From positions 646,501-710,500 of the forward strand of contig JADANN010000437.1 in NCBI GenBank assembly GCA_018806985.1: a stretch of 64,000 nucleotides of DNA, read 5' to 3'. Under the pieces are notes generated by a model. That model was not told where the DNA came from. It did no database searches and saw only the letters and a list, made by a program, of their open reading frames with translations. Below, one piece after another: positions 50,201-59,754 of this stretch. The position numbers and the translations under genes are program-made. The stretch's first letter is position 1; each line of letters opens with the position of its first letter. Source of the DNA: Angiostrongylus vasorum (taxonomy: Eukaryota > Nematoda > Chromadorea > Rhabditida > Metastrongylidae).

Positions 50201-52039
50201 GCTAAGTAATTTTATAACCCTAACCGATAAAAAAGGACTCAAAAACTAGGCCCCAACCACATGGGAAGCAGTTTTCTTAAACTAGTCACGATTTTCTTTA
50301 AATCTTTCACTTATTAATGGAGACGAGTCGGACAGTTTGCATGAGTGAGAAGTGTGCCTAGCTGAGGTCAAAAAATCAGCCATTCTGCGAGAAAATGCGT
50401 GATGACGAAGCATTCCTCCCTACTGCTCGTCCTTGGGTTTTTGAAATTTGTCCAAAATGACGTGTGGCGTAGTGGTTGGAGGCGCCCTGCAACACACACG
50501 CGGGATCGATCCTCGTGCCCATGGCCCACCAAACCTTCCATCCTTCCGAGGTCGGCAGACTGGAACCAGACTTGTCTGGTAGGACAGCAGCACGGGCTCG
50601 ATACATCGGTAAGCCGGCGCGAGTCATTATAAAGGCCAGATATGCATTCAATCACCTCCAAATGATGCTTAATGAAGTCGAATTCATGGCGCATCTCTCA
50701 GGGATTGATCAACGCCGATAGCTTTATCCTTTATCCTTTAATGCACTGAACTACTGGCTTATCCTGTTGTCGAACGTGAATCACACAAAAAAATCATCCT
50801 TTCAACATTGCAGAAGGACGATTTCTATGATAAAAAGGAAAAGGTTGTAAAACCTTGTATTGATTTGACATTATCCGTGGGATCATTTTCAAGTCAGTTC
50901 ACAACACTTAGCTTAATCAGGTGTTTATTTTTAATTTTAGTTTGAGCGCGATGTATTTATTTGGTCAAACAAAAAGTATATCAAGAATCCTATCGTCGTC
51001 CGTAACGACGGACCAATTCAAAAACACAGAAGGTACGTAGTTTCAGTGACTTGGGTGTCCTAATACTTGGATGTTTGAATACTTGGATGGTCCGTTTTTA
51101 TTCTATCCCATGTCTGGATATCCTAATACATGCCAAAAAAGATTGATCGAATTTTAAAAGTGGGTCGAAGACAATTATGAAGATCTCTTTCTTCATCTAC
51201 CTTTTTGCAACGATATTATGTGCTAGTTAGAGCCATTTTTCGGAGCAATAGAGTTTCAATGATGTGTGGGTTAAGACTAATCAGTAACTTTTAACTTCGT
51301 GGAAAGCAATCACGGTATTCGTGACCTAAGAGTTGTTATGTCGTCTTCCATCGCAGCACAGAACGATTGAGTGCCAGGAACTTCTTCTTCAATACGGCGG
51401 AGGTGTTAAAAGTGTACTGGAACCATGTTGAATGGAGAAGTACGATGTAGATCGTGCTTCTCTTTAGAAGATTTGAGAGAACAATGTTGTCAGTGCGAAA
51501 GTCTCCACGTGTAATTCAGCCTGTCAGGAACTATACGGAAATCGATGTTTCTTCTTCGCCATAATTATCAACGAGCGTCGCTGTGTTCGTGAGCGAGCTC
51601 GAGGATATCTGTTGGCTTCTTTCCTCAAGGTCACATTGAATAATATTTGAGCGTGGCTCTCCTTGGAATGCCAATTTAGATAGTTATGCGTGAGCGTACC
51701 CAGTTCAACGGCACAGGAAGTCACCCATCGTTATAGATCAGAGAGGGTTCGATGCTCTAGGACACCGATCCTTCCAGCATGCCAACGAGCGATTCATGTG
51801 AATAGTAGACGGACTGGTCAAGGGTGACCTTTAACAAACTTTATCGTCCTTCAAACTTTAATCTCTACGTTTCCCATGATTATCGTTGATGGATACTTTT
51901 CTCTCACAGAAAATATCAATGTATTTATTGTACAAAATAATTTTACAGATGGTATTCGCAATTCTACTCAGAAAACAGTCCACGGTTGTTGCCTAACGGT
52001 GAGGTGTCGAATCAAGTTCGATCGATCTATGATTGGTAG
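38203..52039 (+). CDS. daf-36: Cholesterol 7-desaturase, Rieske oxygenase (DAF-36/Neverland)
   Basis: Converts cholesterol to 7-dehydrocholesterol, the first step toward dafachronic acids, the steroid ligands of DAF-12. Exons: 38203-38328, 40417-40554, 42556-42666, 44601-44714, 46571-46617, 46694-46875, 48412-48593, 49820-49990, 50941-51032, 51949-52039. Every junction has canonical GT/AG and keeps phase, giving 417 residues, close to the worm DAF-36 length as I recall it. An N-terminal membrane anchor (residues 3-20) is followed by RIRKLGDVG and the NGWY block. The Rieske centre is C113-P-H115 and C134-P-F-H137 (spacing 18). The mononuclear iron motif [12 protein letters not shown] supplies H228 and H233. 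The C-terminus has [11 protein letters not shown]. All cluster and iron ligands are present, so it looks functional. The introns are full of SINEs, foldbacks and a PLE piece. Confidence 0.95.
38329..40416. other. daf-36 intron 1
   Basis: Two kilobases with little structure. The stretch at about 39120-39200 (ttattcggccaacattttggcgcattcgc) resembles the diverged PLE end at 55005-55075. Otherwise nothing is recognised. Confidence 0.4.
40945..41330 (+). repeat. R3 repeat copy in daf-36 intron 2
   Basis: Best preserved copy of the family also at 12755-13115 and 3485-3640. It runs from ggcccgtcctcagtggttgtgcgg to cagccacgatgagccggtaaaccgttggg. No coding frame and no obvious terminal repeats. The end cagccacgatgagccggtaaac may be a tRNA-like head on the - strand. 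Confidence 0.65.
41745..42122 (-). repeat. SINE-B copy in daf-36 intron 2
   Basis: On the - strand the head reads ggcggatagcacagtggtag (A box) and tagtttgattccgctcc (B box). The block gtcgacaaattggtaccagg then matches the SINE-A central block, and the tail runs to about 41745. It aligns with 2775-3125. Confidence 0.75.
43665..43770 (-). repeat. SINE-B tail fragment
   Basis: gatgacccgtcatcacgtgtactgtgggtcttagcacttc parallels the left end of the SINE-B copies (cgtcttcacgtctactgtgcggatcgcagcacttc at 2792). It lies in daf-36 intron 3. Confidence 0.45.
44150..44560. repeat. Foldback element next to daf-36 exon 4
   Basis: Left arm 44160-44345 (catggcaggggtattatgcg ... caccaccacaccatgcggg ... gtctctcaactgg). 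Right arm 44375-44530 is its reverse complement (gatgagagaaagccgaag ... gcatggtgtggtggcgaaagcg ... ttttgcaatatctcagcaccattg). Its right end is about 40 bp from the acceptor at 44600. Confidence 0.75.
45744..46024 (-). repeat. SINE-A copy with internal duplication
   Basis: - strand copy in daf-36 intron 4. The central block complement occurs twice in a row (accaattttccaacaccaatttgccgacc), a small tandem duplication of about 16 bp not seen in the other copies. Confidence 0.8.
47085..47195 (+). repeat. R3 fragment
   Basis: gagtcttgg, gtcttcaccac-ca, gcatcagaggga and ccacc-like pieces follow the R3 order. It lies directly before the foldback at 47200, in daf-36 intron 6. Confidence 0.4.
47200..47815. 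repeat. Foldback element, long version
   Basis: Arms at about 47205-47405 and 47645-47815 are inverted copies, with two centre segments (caatgagcctaattaagctgag at 47457 and aactgggttcattgccgattttggct at 47585) and an extra pair of inner ends (aaaataccctgccgtt at 47508). It looks like two nested or tandem foldbacks in daf-36 intron 6. Confidence 0.7.
47822..47905 (-). repeat. Diverged tRNA-SINE fragment
   Basis: ggtaccagtttatcgatctg, then agggatcgaaccactaacc (B-box complement). Head and central block of an old copy. Confidence 0.4.
48802..49058 (-). repeat. SINE-A copy in daf-36 intron 7
   Basis: Slightly shortened - strand copy: ggataaaatgctctcggcg at left, tctggtaccaatttgccgag, and tgccacacgcgcc at right. 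Confidence 0.8.
49168..49433 (+). repeat. Diverged SINE, different tRNA head
   Basis: The head tggccgagtgtaacacaatgattagg with B box actggttcaattccg differs clearly from SINE-A. The tail (aatgcattgaatcacctcaacggtgct ... caacgccgaactctttctc) matches SINE-A. This supports exchange of heads between families. Confidence 0.6.
50085..50455 (-). mobile_element. PLE end fragment in daf-36 intron 8
   Basis: A - strand hammerhead-family motif (50131-50166: ggct ttgaaga a gac-gaaat-gtc ... gaaac gtt agcc) at the left. At the right (50390-50455) is a PLE 3' coding remnant matching 15578-15640 (tttttgaaatttgtccaaaa). A SINE-A has inserted at its right edge. Confidence 0.5.
50456..50740 (+). repeat. SINE-A copy in daf-36 intron 8
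   Basis: cgtgtggcgtagtggttgg head, gatcgatcctcg B box, tatgcattcaatcacctcc, tail gatagctttatcctttatccttta. It is inserted in the PLE remnant and ends about 200 bp before exon 9. Confidence 0.85.
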
Positions 52040-52168
52040 CTTCTTTCTCATCGTTGCTGTATAGAAATCTAAATAAGAGGTCTTATTCTTGTTCTAAAGT
52101 ACGATTTTGTTCCTGATGTACCGAAAATACGTGGGAACTATATTACTTGTTGATTTGGCTCTGTTTCT

Positions 52169-52174
52169 AATAAA
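52169..52174 (+). terminator. AATAAA after daf-36
   Basis: Exact AATAAA 130 bp after the daf-36 stop. A plausible polyadenylation signal. Confidence 0.5.
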
Positions 52175-52532
52175 TCTACATATTATGACCCTTTTCTCAC
52201 ATAGAATGTGTCAAATTCTTTCCGATAGTGTGACACCTTCCAGTTTTCTTCCAGTCTGCATTGTTACCGATTTACCACCACTGTTCAAAAACAAATACAC
52301 AATACAAGTACGTACCAATCTAAGTTCTAACCATATAGTTACCAAACAATCAAATTGAGGTCCGCTACCAATCTTCTTCCGTAGTGATTGTTGGTTTCAC
52401 GAGAAAGTTTAACCATCATTAGCCGTAGGCTCGCTACTAATGTTTGTCTAACTTTCATTTATCGATCAATAATGTGGAAAAATTCTAAAAAAGGTTAATC
52501 TCCGGCATTTCGGGTCAGTCCTTGGATTTCTA

Positions 52533-52715
52533 GAGAGCGTGTAGCGCAGTGGTCGGGGGTGCTCTGCAATACCCATGGGATCGATCCCCGCGCCCAAGGC
52601 TAACCAAGCCTTCGATCGACCAAATATGCACCCTCACCTCTAGCGATGCTTAATGAAGTCAAATGCATGGCCCATTCGTCAGGGATAGAAAGCGCCAAGC
52701 ACTTCATCTTTTTTT
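52533..52715 (+). repeat. SINE-A copy lacking the central block
   Basis: The head (cgtgtagcgcagtggtcgg ... gatcgatccccgcgccc) is joined after aaccaagccttcgatcg directly to the tail (accaaatatgcaccctcacctctagcgatgc). About 90 bp including the central block is deleted. Confidence 0.75.
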
Positions 52716-52867
52716 TAATCGTCAGGTTTTACAGCAAATTTAAAATCACAACAGCGTTTTATAACCCATTTTAGTTTTTTTGTGTTTTGTACCGTAATCG
52801 CTACATTGTAATTTTCATCTGAATACCCCCTGTCCTTTACGCCTACCAAAATGGATAGTTGGGCAGG

Positions 52868-52960
52868 GTAGTGTAATGGTACGTATGGTACAGAAATAAT
52901 GCGCGCAAGACCACGATTCGGCTACGTCCTGGGCCGACCAATCTTCCTATCTCTTCAGGG
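52868..52960 (+). repeat. tRNA-like SINE head
   Basis: gggtagtgtaatggtacgtatgg (A-box-like) and ccacgattcggctacg (B-box-like). Old fragment of a third head type. The arms do not fold as a functional tRNA. Confidence 0.35.
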
Positions 52961-53540
52961 TGGCAGTTCAGTTCCAAAACTGTCCCGCAATGTCCTTCTA
53001 ATCCACACAGGGCGGTGAACACTTGTGGTAAATACTTAGGAGCGGCACTGTGAAGCTTCGAGGATTGTAAGGAGAATCTAATCGAGAAGCATTCAAAAAC
53101 AATTCGCGAAGAAGATCGAGACGATTTGGAACCTGAAGCCACACACAATCCAGAAGACCATCATAAACAATGGATGTGCAAAAATGAGCGAAATGAAGGA
53201 AATGTTGGGATCCGCCTAATACGTGATGTCATGTCATAAAGGTGGGGTTATTTCAAAAATATCGTTCTTATATAGCCTTTATAACATTATGTCGTCTCAT
53301 TGACGTTGAACATTCGTCCAGTCCGCTCAAGGTACCAAAAAATCACATAGTTCAGTACATAGTGTTCGCCTTCGTACGATATTTCCACGCTGGACTTTTC
53401 GCCTTCGCCACAGAGCGTAGCTCAAACTTGGGTGAAATAAACTCTTCTGTTTAACAATTTAATACAATAACTCCAACAACCACACGGAAATATCAAGAAG
53501 GTAGATGTAACAGTATAAACGATAACGTGATCACAATGTT

Positions 53541-53977
53541 TTTATTTTTTTCTGCCTACTACATGCCACGGCAGGGAATTGTGCAAAATACAACCACAAA
53601 GATGCTGAGGTGTTTGCAAAACTCCGGACCGCAGGTGATCGCGGTGGGGAACGAAGGCGCTATTGTCCTTTTCAGGGAGTAACGCGTTCACCACCACACC
53701 ATGCGGGCACTTCGTTTCGCCTGTCTCTCGGTTAGTTCTATCGATCAGTGCCATCAGCAACAGATTGTCGATAGAGCTAGCTGAGAGACAGGCGAAACGA
53801 AGGACCCAGATGGTGTGGTGGTGAGCCCGTTAGCCTCCGGAAACGGTAATAGCGCGTTCATTCCCCACCGCGAACACCTGCGGTCCAGAGCTTTGTAAAT
53901 ATCTCAGCAGCTTTGTGGTTGCATTTCGCATAATTCCCTGCCGCGAAAAACTGTAGTAGGCAGCAAATAAAAAGTAA
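53541..53977. repeat. Nearly perfect 430-bp palindrome (foldback element, type copy)
   Basis: The left arm 53541-53755 and right arm 53763-53977 are reverse complements over almost their whole length: tgcctactac...ggcaggga at the ends, gctgag.tgtttgcaaaactccggaccgcag within, and tcgcctgtctctcgg / ctgagagacaggcgaa near the centre. Only about 7 bp separates the arms. No protein and no target-site duplication I can define. Confidence 0.85.
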
Positions 53978-53999
53978 AACCATCGTTTTTTTCGAAAAT

Positions 54000-54560
54000 T
54001 ATGCAGCGATTATTGACATTCCACCCAATGCCCTACGTCGTCAGTTAGCTCGCAACCGTCTCTATGATCGTTTGTGCAGCTCAGAAAACTGTATGATCTG
54101 TCCTAACGGGAGAGACGGGGGATTGCATGAGTTCAAGTATAATATACTTGATCTTATGTAACGCATGCGGTGAGGAATATATTGGGGAAACGGGTAGACC
54201 ACTTTGTGTCCGCATAAAAAAACATCTAGATGGGAAAATTAAAACTCCTTAAAGCACTCCTCTAGGTACGCATAGGGCACGAAAGCACAACGGCGATGAT
54301 TCCTGATCCTGAAGTGACTGTGCGGATCCTAGCGCAGGAATCGAAAACATCAACGCGCAAAACTCTTGAAGCGTTTTCGATAAAATTCAAAAATCCAAAG
54401 ATGAACCGGAAAGACAAACGCCTCACTATCACACGTGACCTGGCGCCCTAATTCAAAATGATATTTCGACCCCGGGGTGTGTCTTGCTCGCGACCCCACG
54501 TGAACAACGCGTGGGCCAGTCCCACTCGTAACATCACGGTGAGAGGCCTTTCTTTTCAAT
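54000..54560 (+). pseudogene. PLE GIY-YIG endonuclease end, decayed
   Basis: The + strand translation gives IPPNALRRQLARNRLYDRLC then CMICPNGRDGG. This parallels PPATLRRQLVRNRLYDRLCE and VICPYGRGGD in the copy at 60230-60862. Frameshifts and stops follow through the YVGETG-equivalent region (tattggggaaacggg). A terminal repeat begins at about 54640. Confidence 0.8.
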
Positions 54561-54639
54561 ATGGCGTCTATTTAAAACTTTGATTTTCACATCAGTACTT
54601 TATCCTTTTTCCACCGAAAAATCAAAATATTCTAATATA

Positions 54640-54790
54640 AAATACGCCCAGGCTCTGAGTAAGGCGAAATCGTCGAAACGTCAGCCATCGACCAACAACA
54701 TCAACAACAACGACAACGACAACGAAGACCTATACCAACCACGCATCAGCTAAAGAAGATCAGTTTATAAGGCCATATAAATAAATATAA
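54640..54790 (+). mobile_element. PLE terminal repeat with (CAACAA) run
   Basis: Chain gctctgagtaaggcgaaatcg, aaacgtcagccatcgacc, (aacaac)n/(gacaac)n, agacctataccaacc, gcatcagctaaagaagatcag, tttataaggc. It directly follows the decayed PLE endonuclease, which ties this repeat to the PLE. Confidence 0.75.
54651..54686 (+). ncRNA. Hammerhead-like motif
   Basis: ggct, ctgagta, a, ggcg-aaat-cgtc, gaaac, gtc, agcc. The ggct/agcc stem, GAAA and GUC are kept. The core has T at the G8 position and stem II has one G-U pair, so this copy is probably inactive. Confidence 0.45.
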
Positions 54791-54799
54791 AAACATTGT

Positions 54800-54965
54800 G
54801 ATTTCAACAACAAACTCAGCTTAACTGTGGGTCCATTGCCAAGTTGGGCTCCCCAGATCAATCTCGCTGATGGGTGATTGCTGATGGCAGTGATCGATGG
54901 AACTAGCTGAGAGACGGGTGAAACGAACGACCTGCATGGTGTGGTGGTGAGCGCGATAGGAAAGG
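54800..54965. repeat. Foldback element, partial
   Basis: Centre sequence (ccattgccaagttgggctcccc, tcgctgatgggtgattgctg) and the start of one arm (gctgagagacgggtgaaacg ... gcatggtgtggtggtgagcgcg), then it stops. Confidence 0.6.
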
Positions 54966-55004
54966 ATAATAACGTTGTCGTTACTTTCCTGAATTATTAA
55001 ACTA

Positions 55005-55075
55005 ACATGATGTCGGTAAAAAGATTTATTTGGCTAATATTTGACGCCTTCGTCTTCTTCACAGCCGATCTGATT
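55005..55075 (-). mobile_element. Diverged PLE end
   Basis: The - strand reads ggct, gtgaaga, a, gacg-aagg-cgtc, aaata, tt, agcc: the same layout as the hammerhead-family motif, with a four-pair stem II of different sequence. The GAAA is lost. Confidence 0.4.
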
Positions 55076-55369
55076 TGAGTCAATGATTTACAGCTTGTCA
55101 TCCTTGGGAATAAGATGGAACAAAAACGGGTAGGTCTTCAGTAGTTCCAATTGCAGAAGAGTGTGAAGGCAGAAAGTGTCATTTAGGCAAAGCTATCACA
55201 GCTGAGTATCTTAGGTACGTGAGTTGCTATGAGGTTATAGCACAGAACACTTGATGTTCATCAATTTCTCAAGGCTTTACCACACATTCTATTTCATCAA
55301 TGGTGGGCTGTACGAAGTCAGTGTTTTTATTCTCCGTGACAACTCTGCTACCAATTTATAGTCCTTGTA

Positions 55370-55461
55370 GTGATGCAAGGGTTGGCGAGCGCCGTGCGCG
55401 GGATCGAACCAAGGATCAATCCTGTAATGTAGGCCACTTTTAACCATTGCGCTACGTGCGT
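55370..55461 (-). repeat. tRNA-SINE head fragment
   Basis: Complement of an A box (attgcgctacgtgcgtcc) and B box (gggatcgaaccaagg) with a short part of the block following. The central region is missing. Confidence 0.5.
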
Positions 55462-55813
55462 CCTTTTACCTGTTATTAATAAGTGAAATTCAAACTGGTC
55501 TTAGTTCACGCGATATCAGAAAGGAACGAAAAGTGAACATGTCGTAAACGCCACAAGCAGTAACTGTCAATAAGTTACGAAGTAGTCGAAATGGGTCACA
55601 CCGGCAGTCATATCTATCGTAATCACAAGCGTTATCTTCCATCGAGGTCAATAATGAAAACCATGCAGAGGTAGGTTCATTTTTTTACGAGCATTGCTTC
55701 ACGGTTGCTCCGACTAGCTGGAATAACAGGAAATACTTCACGCCATCGCCGATGAGAGGTAATGTCGGTACGATTTCTTTTGCATGCACCTGACATCTGA
55801 TCAGCTTTAGTCA

Positions 55814-58789
55814 ATGTCTCGACTTTTTGACGGCTACGACTTCTCCTATATCGTCGGCATATCACGAGCTACACAATTCAGCTGCTGCTTATTGCAAGTG
55901 AGTGTCAGCAGTTACACATCTTTACAAACTAGTTCTCACCACTCAACAATGGAGCTTGGTAAAAATCTCTTAAATAGAAGAAAAGACTATTCCTTGAGAG
56001 AAAAATAACGAGCACCCTTCCTATCTTTAGCTCTATGTCTCTCCGTCGATCGTTGAGAGATTCGAGCAGAAGCCAGTAAAGTGTTCTTTTCGTTCACTGT
56101 GGCAAACAAAACTGGGCCACTTCGCTCTAGGGACCCGCTGAGATGTATATTTTTTCTTCAAGGTTTCTGTGAGTAATTCTGACCATCAGGCAAACGGTTC
56201 TTTCTGCTGTGCGTTTCATATTCCGTTGTATCTAGTCGCAAGGGGTTTTTTGTCTAACGCCTCTAATTAAGATGCATCATGTGGTCGAAAATTTGGAAAG
56301 GAGCCGTGGTATACCTTATATACGCTAGCTAACCTGCATCGATTTACAGCTTCTTTCCGACCAAGGGCTGTAGGAATTTCATAGAAAGAAAATTTCACTG
56401 AAATGTACAATGGCCGACTTAATTCTCTAAAACACATGGTACTGAAAAACGAAGGCCTCATCGCTCACCTAAACTGCGGTCATTGACTGAAGGTGAGGAA
56501 AAAGTCGGATGCAGATCTAACACAATACATGAGAATCGATCGCAAATGAAAACCACAGTGCTGCAAAGTTTCACGTTAACAATCATTGATCACTACATTG
56601 TAGCGATCATTTCGTTAACTGGTACTGCGGTCCACATACAAATGACACATATCGATCAGTTTTCACTTGAAAACTTAAGCATTAACCAAGCAGCCCCAAT
56701 ATTAAACTCTCACACTCATGCAACGCTTCGTTGTACAAAGAGTTTTTCAACTTTCAAGCTTCAATGCTCTCATTTTCTTCTTTCATATCCTGGAATTGGT
56801 CACAAAAAATTAGAAAGAAAGAATCCTCAATTCATCATCTCCACTTCCTCTTACTTATCACAACTCATTTAATTCAGCTTCTAATGATATACAGCGAGTC
56901 GGGAAGCATAGGCATGTTCAGTTTTATATACTATAATATTATATGTGTTATGTACACCATGCACATCTTCAGGAGATGGTAAGTCCAAATCAGATCTAAA
57001 ATCGATAATAAATAAAGTACAACCCATTGCAATTACATCTACGATCAATGAAAACTACAGTACACAGATCTACAAGACTAGGTGATAGCTACAGTATGAC
57101 GCACTAATTACAGTACTACACGTTTATGACTGATGTATAAAGGATAAAAGGTAAAGCTCTCGGCCTTGATCAATCGTTGAGGGATGCGTCATGCATTCGA
57201 CATCATTAAGCATCGTTAGAGGTGAATGAATGCATATCTGGCCTTTACAATGACTCGAGGTGGCCTACCGATGTATCGAGCCAGTGCTGCTATCCTTTCA
57301 GACAAGTCTGGTACCAATTTGCCCATCCCGGAAGGTTTGATGGGCCATGGGCGCCGAGATCGATTCCACATGTGTTTTGCAGAGCACCCCCAGACCACTG
57401 CACCCCCTGTGACTGATGTATATTAATTGAAGACAAAACAACTTTTTAGCGCTTTCTGGCAGGAGGCGATCCCGTCATAATGATCTTTTGGAATGTTTTT
57501 CTTGCTTTCACTTAAAAACTGTTTAACGGATTTCATTAAAGTCACGAGTCGTTGCTGTTATGACAGCTCTCTCAAGAGGGTTTGAAAACCAGCCAATCGT
57601 CTATCACATAACCAATCCGCACAACCACCTCGGTAATATCGACCGACCTCCCCCTTCTCAAAGTCATTTATTCAGAAACATGCACTTATCAACGTGTTAG
57701 ATACACCATCAGCACGTAATGAGAAAGTCACCGAGACGAGTGAAATCTAAGCAGTAGCCAGCCATGGTGCAACAAGTTCAGTGTATACTTTCCCTTTGCC
57801 TTCAGCCGAAATCAGAAGAGTTTCTCACAAAACTGTGAAGAACAATGGAAGCGTTTGACGGGATGGTGGCTAACCCCTGAACTGCCCATTTTGAACCTCT
57901 AATCATTTTAGGATTTTTAAAGGCAAAAGCAAAATACATGCGAAACTTATTATCAGCAATAAAGCTTTCCGTTATCAAACACAAAGGAAAGCAGAACATT
58001 GTTGTTAAAAGGGGTTACGAAAAAAATCAAATGAAAACTAAATAAATATAGGTATTATAATATCGATGGTCGCTTCGATTTGAATCAACTGATACGTGAA
58101 CCGGAACACACAGTGAAGATACAGTACTCGATAGGTACGCATTTGACGAAACAAAATTTAGCTAGCCCGCAAAATGGTTCGTTTTGATTGATTCCCTAGT
58201 AATCTGTAGCTCAGAAAGTGTCAACTACAAGCTGTCAGATTGGCTTTTTTATGTGATGGTAGGCAAAATAAATGGAAATGCAAACAAAAAAGCCGTTAGT
58301 AGATTTTGTAGCGCGAAAATAACAGTATGAGCACTCGCTCAAAATAGTCGGTAGCTCATCAGACACGAAACCATTGGGATTCGATGGGTAACGGCGCTGG
58401 TGAATGCAGTAGTTGCGGAAGGGCAATCTAGGGATGGGCAACCTCCCGTTGCCTCTCGAGCTCGTGGTCTTCGATAGCGTCTTGACCTATTTGTGTTTTC
58501 CGCAATTTTTTTCAATAATGACCTCCTAACCCCTTTACAAAAAGTCTTCATTCTAGAACGTTCCACGAGCAAGAAAGAGCGGAAAAACAGTAGTCCATAA
58601 AATGTATAATTTCGATTTTCAGCGTTGTTCACACCGACCGTCCTAAGCATTCTTATATATTTTGTCGTACACTTACATAATGCCGTTATAAAATTCCTAT
58701 TCACACTAGTGTCGCTTGTTGAGATGTCACTTGCATTGGGACTCATCATTCTCGAAGCATACGAGGTACTCGTGAAAGGAAAATACTAA
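55814..58789 (+). CDS. Predicted four-membrane-segment protein, family not recognised
   Basis: Built from splice signals and phase. Exons: 55814-55897, 56878-56978, 57463-57494, 57567-57632, 57677-57716, 57806-57865, 58052-58134, 58623-58789 (633 nt, 210 residues). ATG follows an acceptor (ctttag|tca). Strong donors are gtgagt at 55898, gtaagt at 56979 and gtacgc at 58135; 57495 (gttttt) is weak, and the acceptor at 57566 has an in-frame alternative at 57578. Hydrophobic segments: around residues 12-33, SIGMFSFIYYNIICVMYTMHIF, LFTPTVLSILIYFVVHL, and FLFTLVSLVEMSLALGLIIL near the C-terminus LVKGKY. A hydrophilic part with several Cys (ETCTYQ, NCEEQW, IDGRFDLNQLIREPEH) lies between segments 2 and 3, so a MARVEL- or tetraspan-like topology is possible. 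AATAAA follows the stop by 12 nt. Function unknown; the last three exons are most secure. Confidence 0.6.
57138..57411 (-). repeat. SINE-A copy inside the four-segment gene
   Basis: - strand copy in the intron 56979-57462. It is very similar to the copy at 59451-59742: both read gttgagggatgcgtc-tgcattcgacatcattaagcatcgttagagg, so the two share a recent source. Confidence 0.85.
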
Positions 58790-58800
58790 AGATTTATTCG

Positions 58801-58806
58801 AATAAA
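58801..58806 (+). terminator. AATAAA polyadenylation signal
   Basis: Exact AATAAA 12 nt after the TAA of the four-segment gene. Adjacent tttatt at 58793-58798 gives AATAAA on the other strand, suited to a convergent - strand transcript ending here. Confidence 0.6.
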
Positions 58807-59303
58807 GCATTGGATCTTTCATATTGTGCAAAACAGTCTCTACAAAGAAATATTTTTTCGTTTTGTGAGAATCCTTAAAGATATCCGAAATAAACAGAGC
58901 CCATAGATGAAATAGTGATGAAATCTGGTGACGGTAAGTACGATGCAACCGCGACACATGCAAGGAATAGCCAGGATGGGCTATGCTGGACTGTTGGATT
59001 CGAGGTGGAGTGCCTGAATGGGCTGTCCAGAGATGTTGAGTAATTGGCAAATGCATAGGAGATGTTGAACGAAGAAAATTGAAGAAAGAAAAAACTTCGT
59101 AAAATGATGATTCATTTGTATTCGACTAATATGATAATTCCTGATAAGTCTCTGAGGTACTTAGTTCTTCCCTAAGTCGGAAAGAATATGGCTAGATATG
59201 AATAGGAGAAGGGACGGGAAGGAAAAAGGTAGCGCGTTTGTAGAAGTGAAAGAAATAGAGATGAAAGATTTGGAAGAAGAAAAAAAAACAAGTGCTTACT
59301 TCA

Positions 59304-59438
59304 TTACAAATTGAAATGATCACGAAAATTACGCGTGAAGAAGTCGATTTCACGCACTGCCACCGGACGTATCGTAATCTCTTTATCGTTCCTCTCATAA
59401 CGGGCAATGCATCCGTCACGTGCCAGCAGCTCGCGAAT
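59304..59438 (-). CDS. C-terminal exon of an unidentified gene
   Basis: The - strand exon begins after an acceptor tttattcaag and encodes 44 residues plus stop: IRELLARDGCIARY, then RNDKEITIRPVAVREIDFF and TRNFRDHFNL. The composition is strongly protein-like and codon third positions vary. The + strand frame over the same bases is also open but looks unlike protein. An alternative reading would use a donor aatgaa|gtaagc just after the stop in another frame. Upstream exons should lie to the right, but only SINE and PLE sequence follows, so they may be beyond the window. I cannot name the family. Confidence 0.5.
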   Translation of the reverse strand: MRELLARDGCIARYERNDKEITIRPVAVREIDFFTRNFRDHFNL

Positions 59439-59450
59439 CTTGAATAAAAA

Positions 59451-59742
59451 CAGGATAAAGGCTCATAAAAGCCCATAAAGCTCTCGGCGTTGATCAATCG
59501 TTGAGGGATGCGTCGTGCATTCGACATCATTAAGCATCGTTAGAGGTGAATGAATGCATATCTGGCCTTTACAATGACTCGCCGTGGCCTACCGATGTAT
59601 CGAGTTGGTGCTGCTATCCTCGCAGACAAGTCTGGCATCAATTTGCCGATCCCGAAGGGATGGAAGTCTTGGTGAACTTGAGGTGCAGAAATCGGTCCCA
59701 TGTGTATAGCAGGGCCCCTCCGAACACTGGCTATACGCGATC
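59451..59742 (-). repeat. SINE-A copy abutting a splice acceptor
   Basis: - strand copy whose 3' tail (gagctttatgggcttttatgagcctttatcc) ends 12 bp from the acceptor of the exon at 59304-59438. The tail contains a short duplication (cttttatgagcctttat). Confidence 0.8.
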
Positions 59743-59754
59743 CAAATAGGAACA

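Noticed and set aside
58339..58749. 136-codon open frame on the - strand
   Set aside because: It overlaps the last exon of the four-segment gene on the + strand, which has phase-matched splice sites, hydrophobic segments and a polyadenylation signal. The - strand frame is a shadow.
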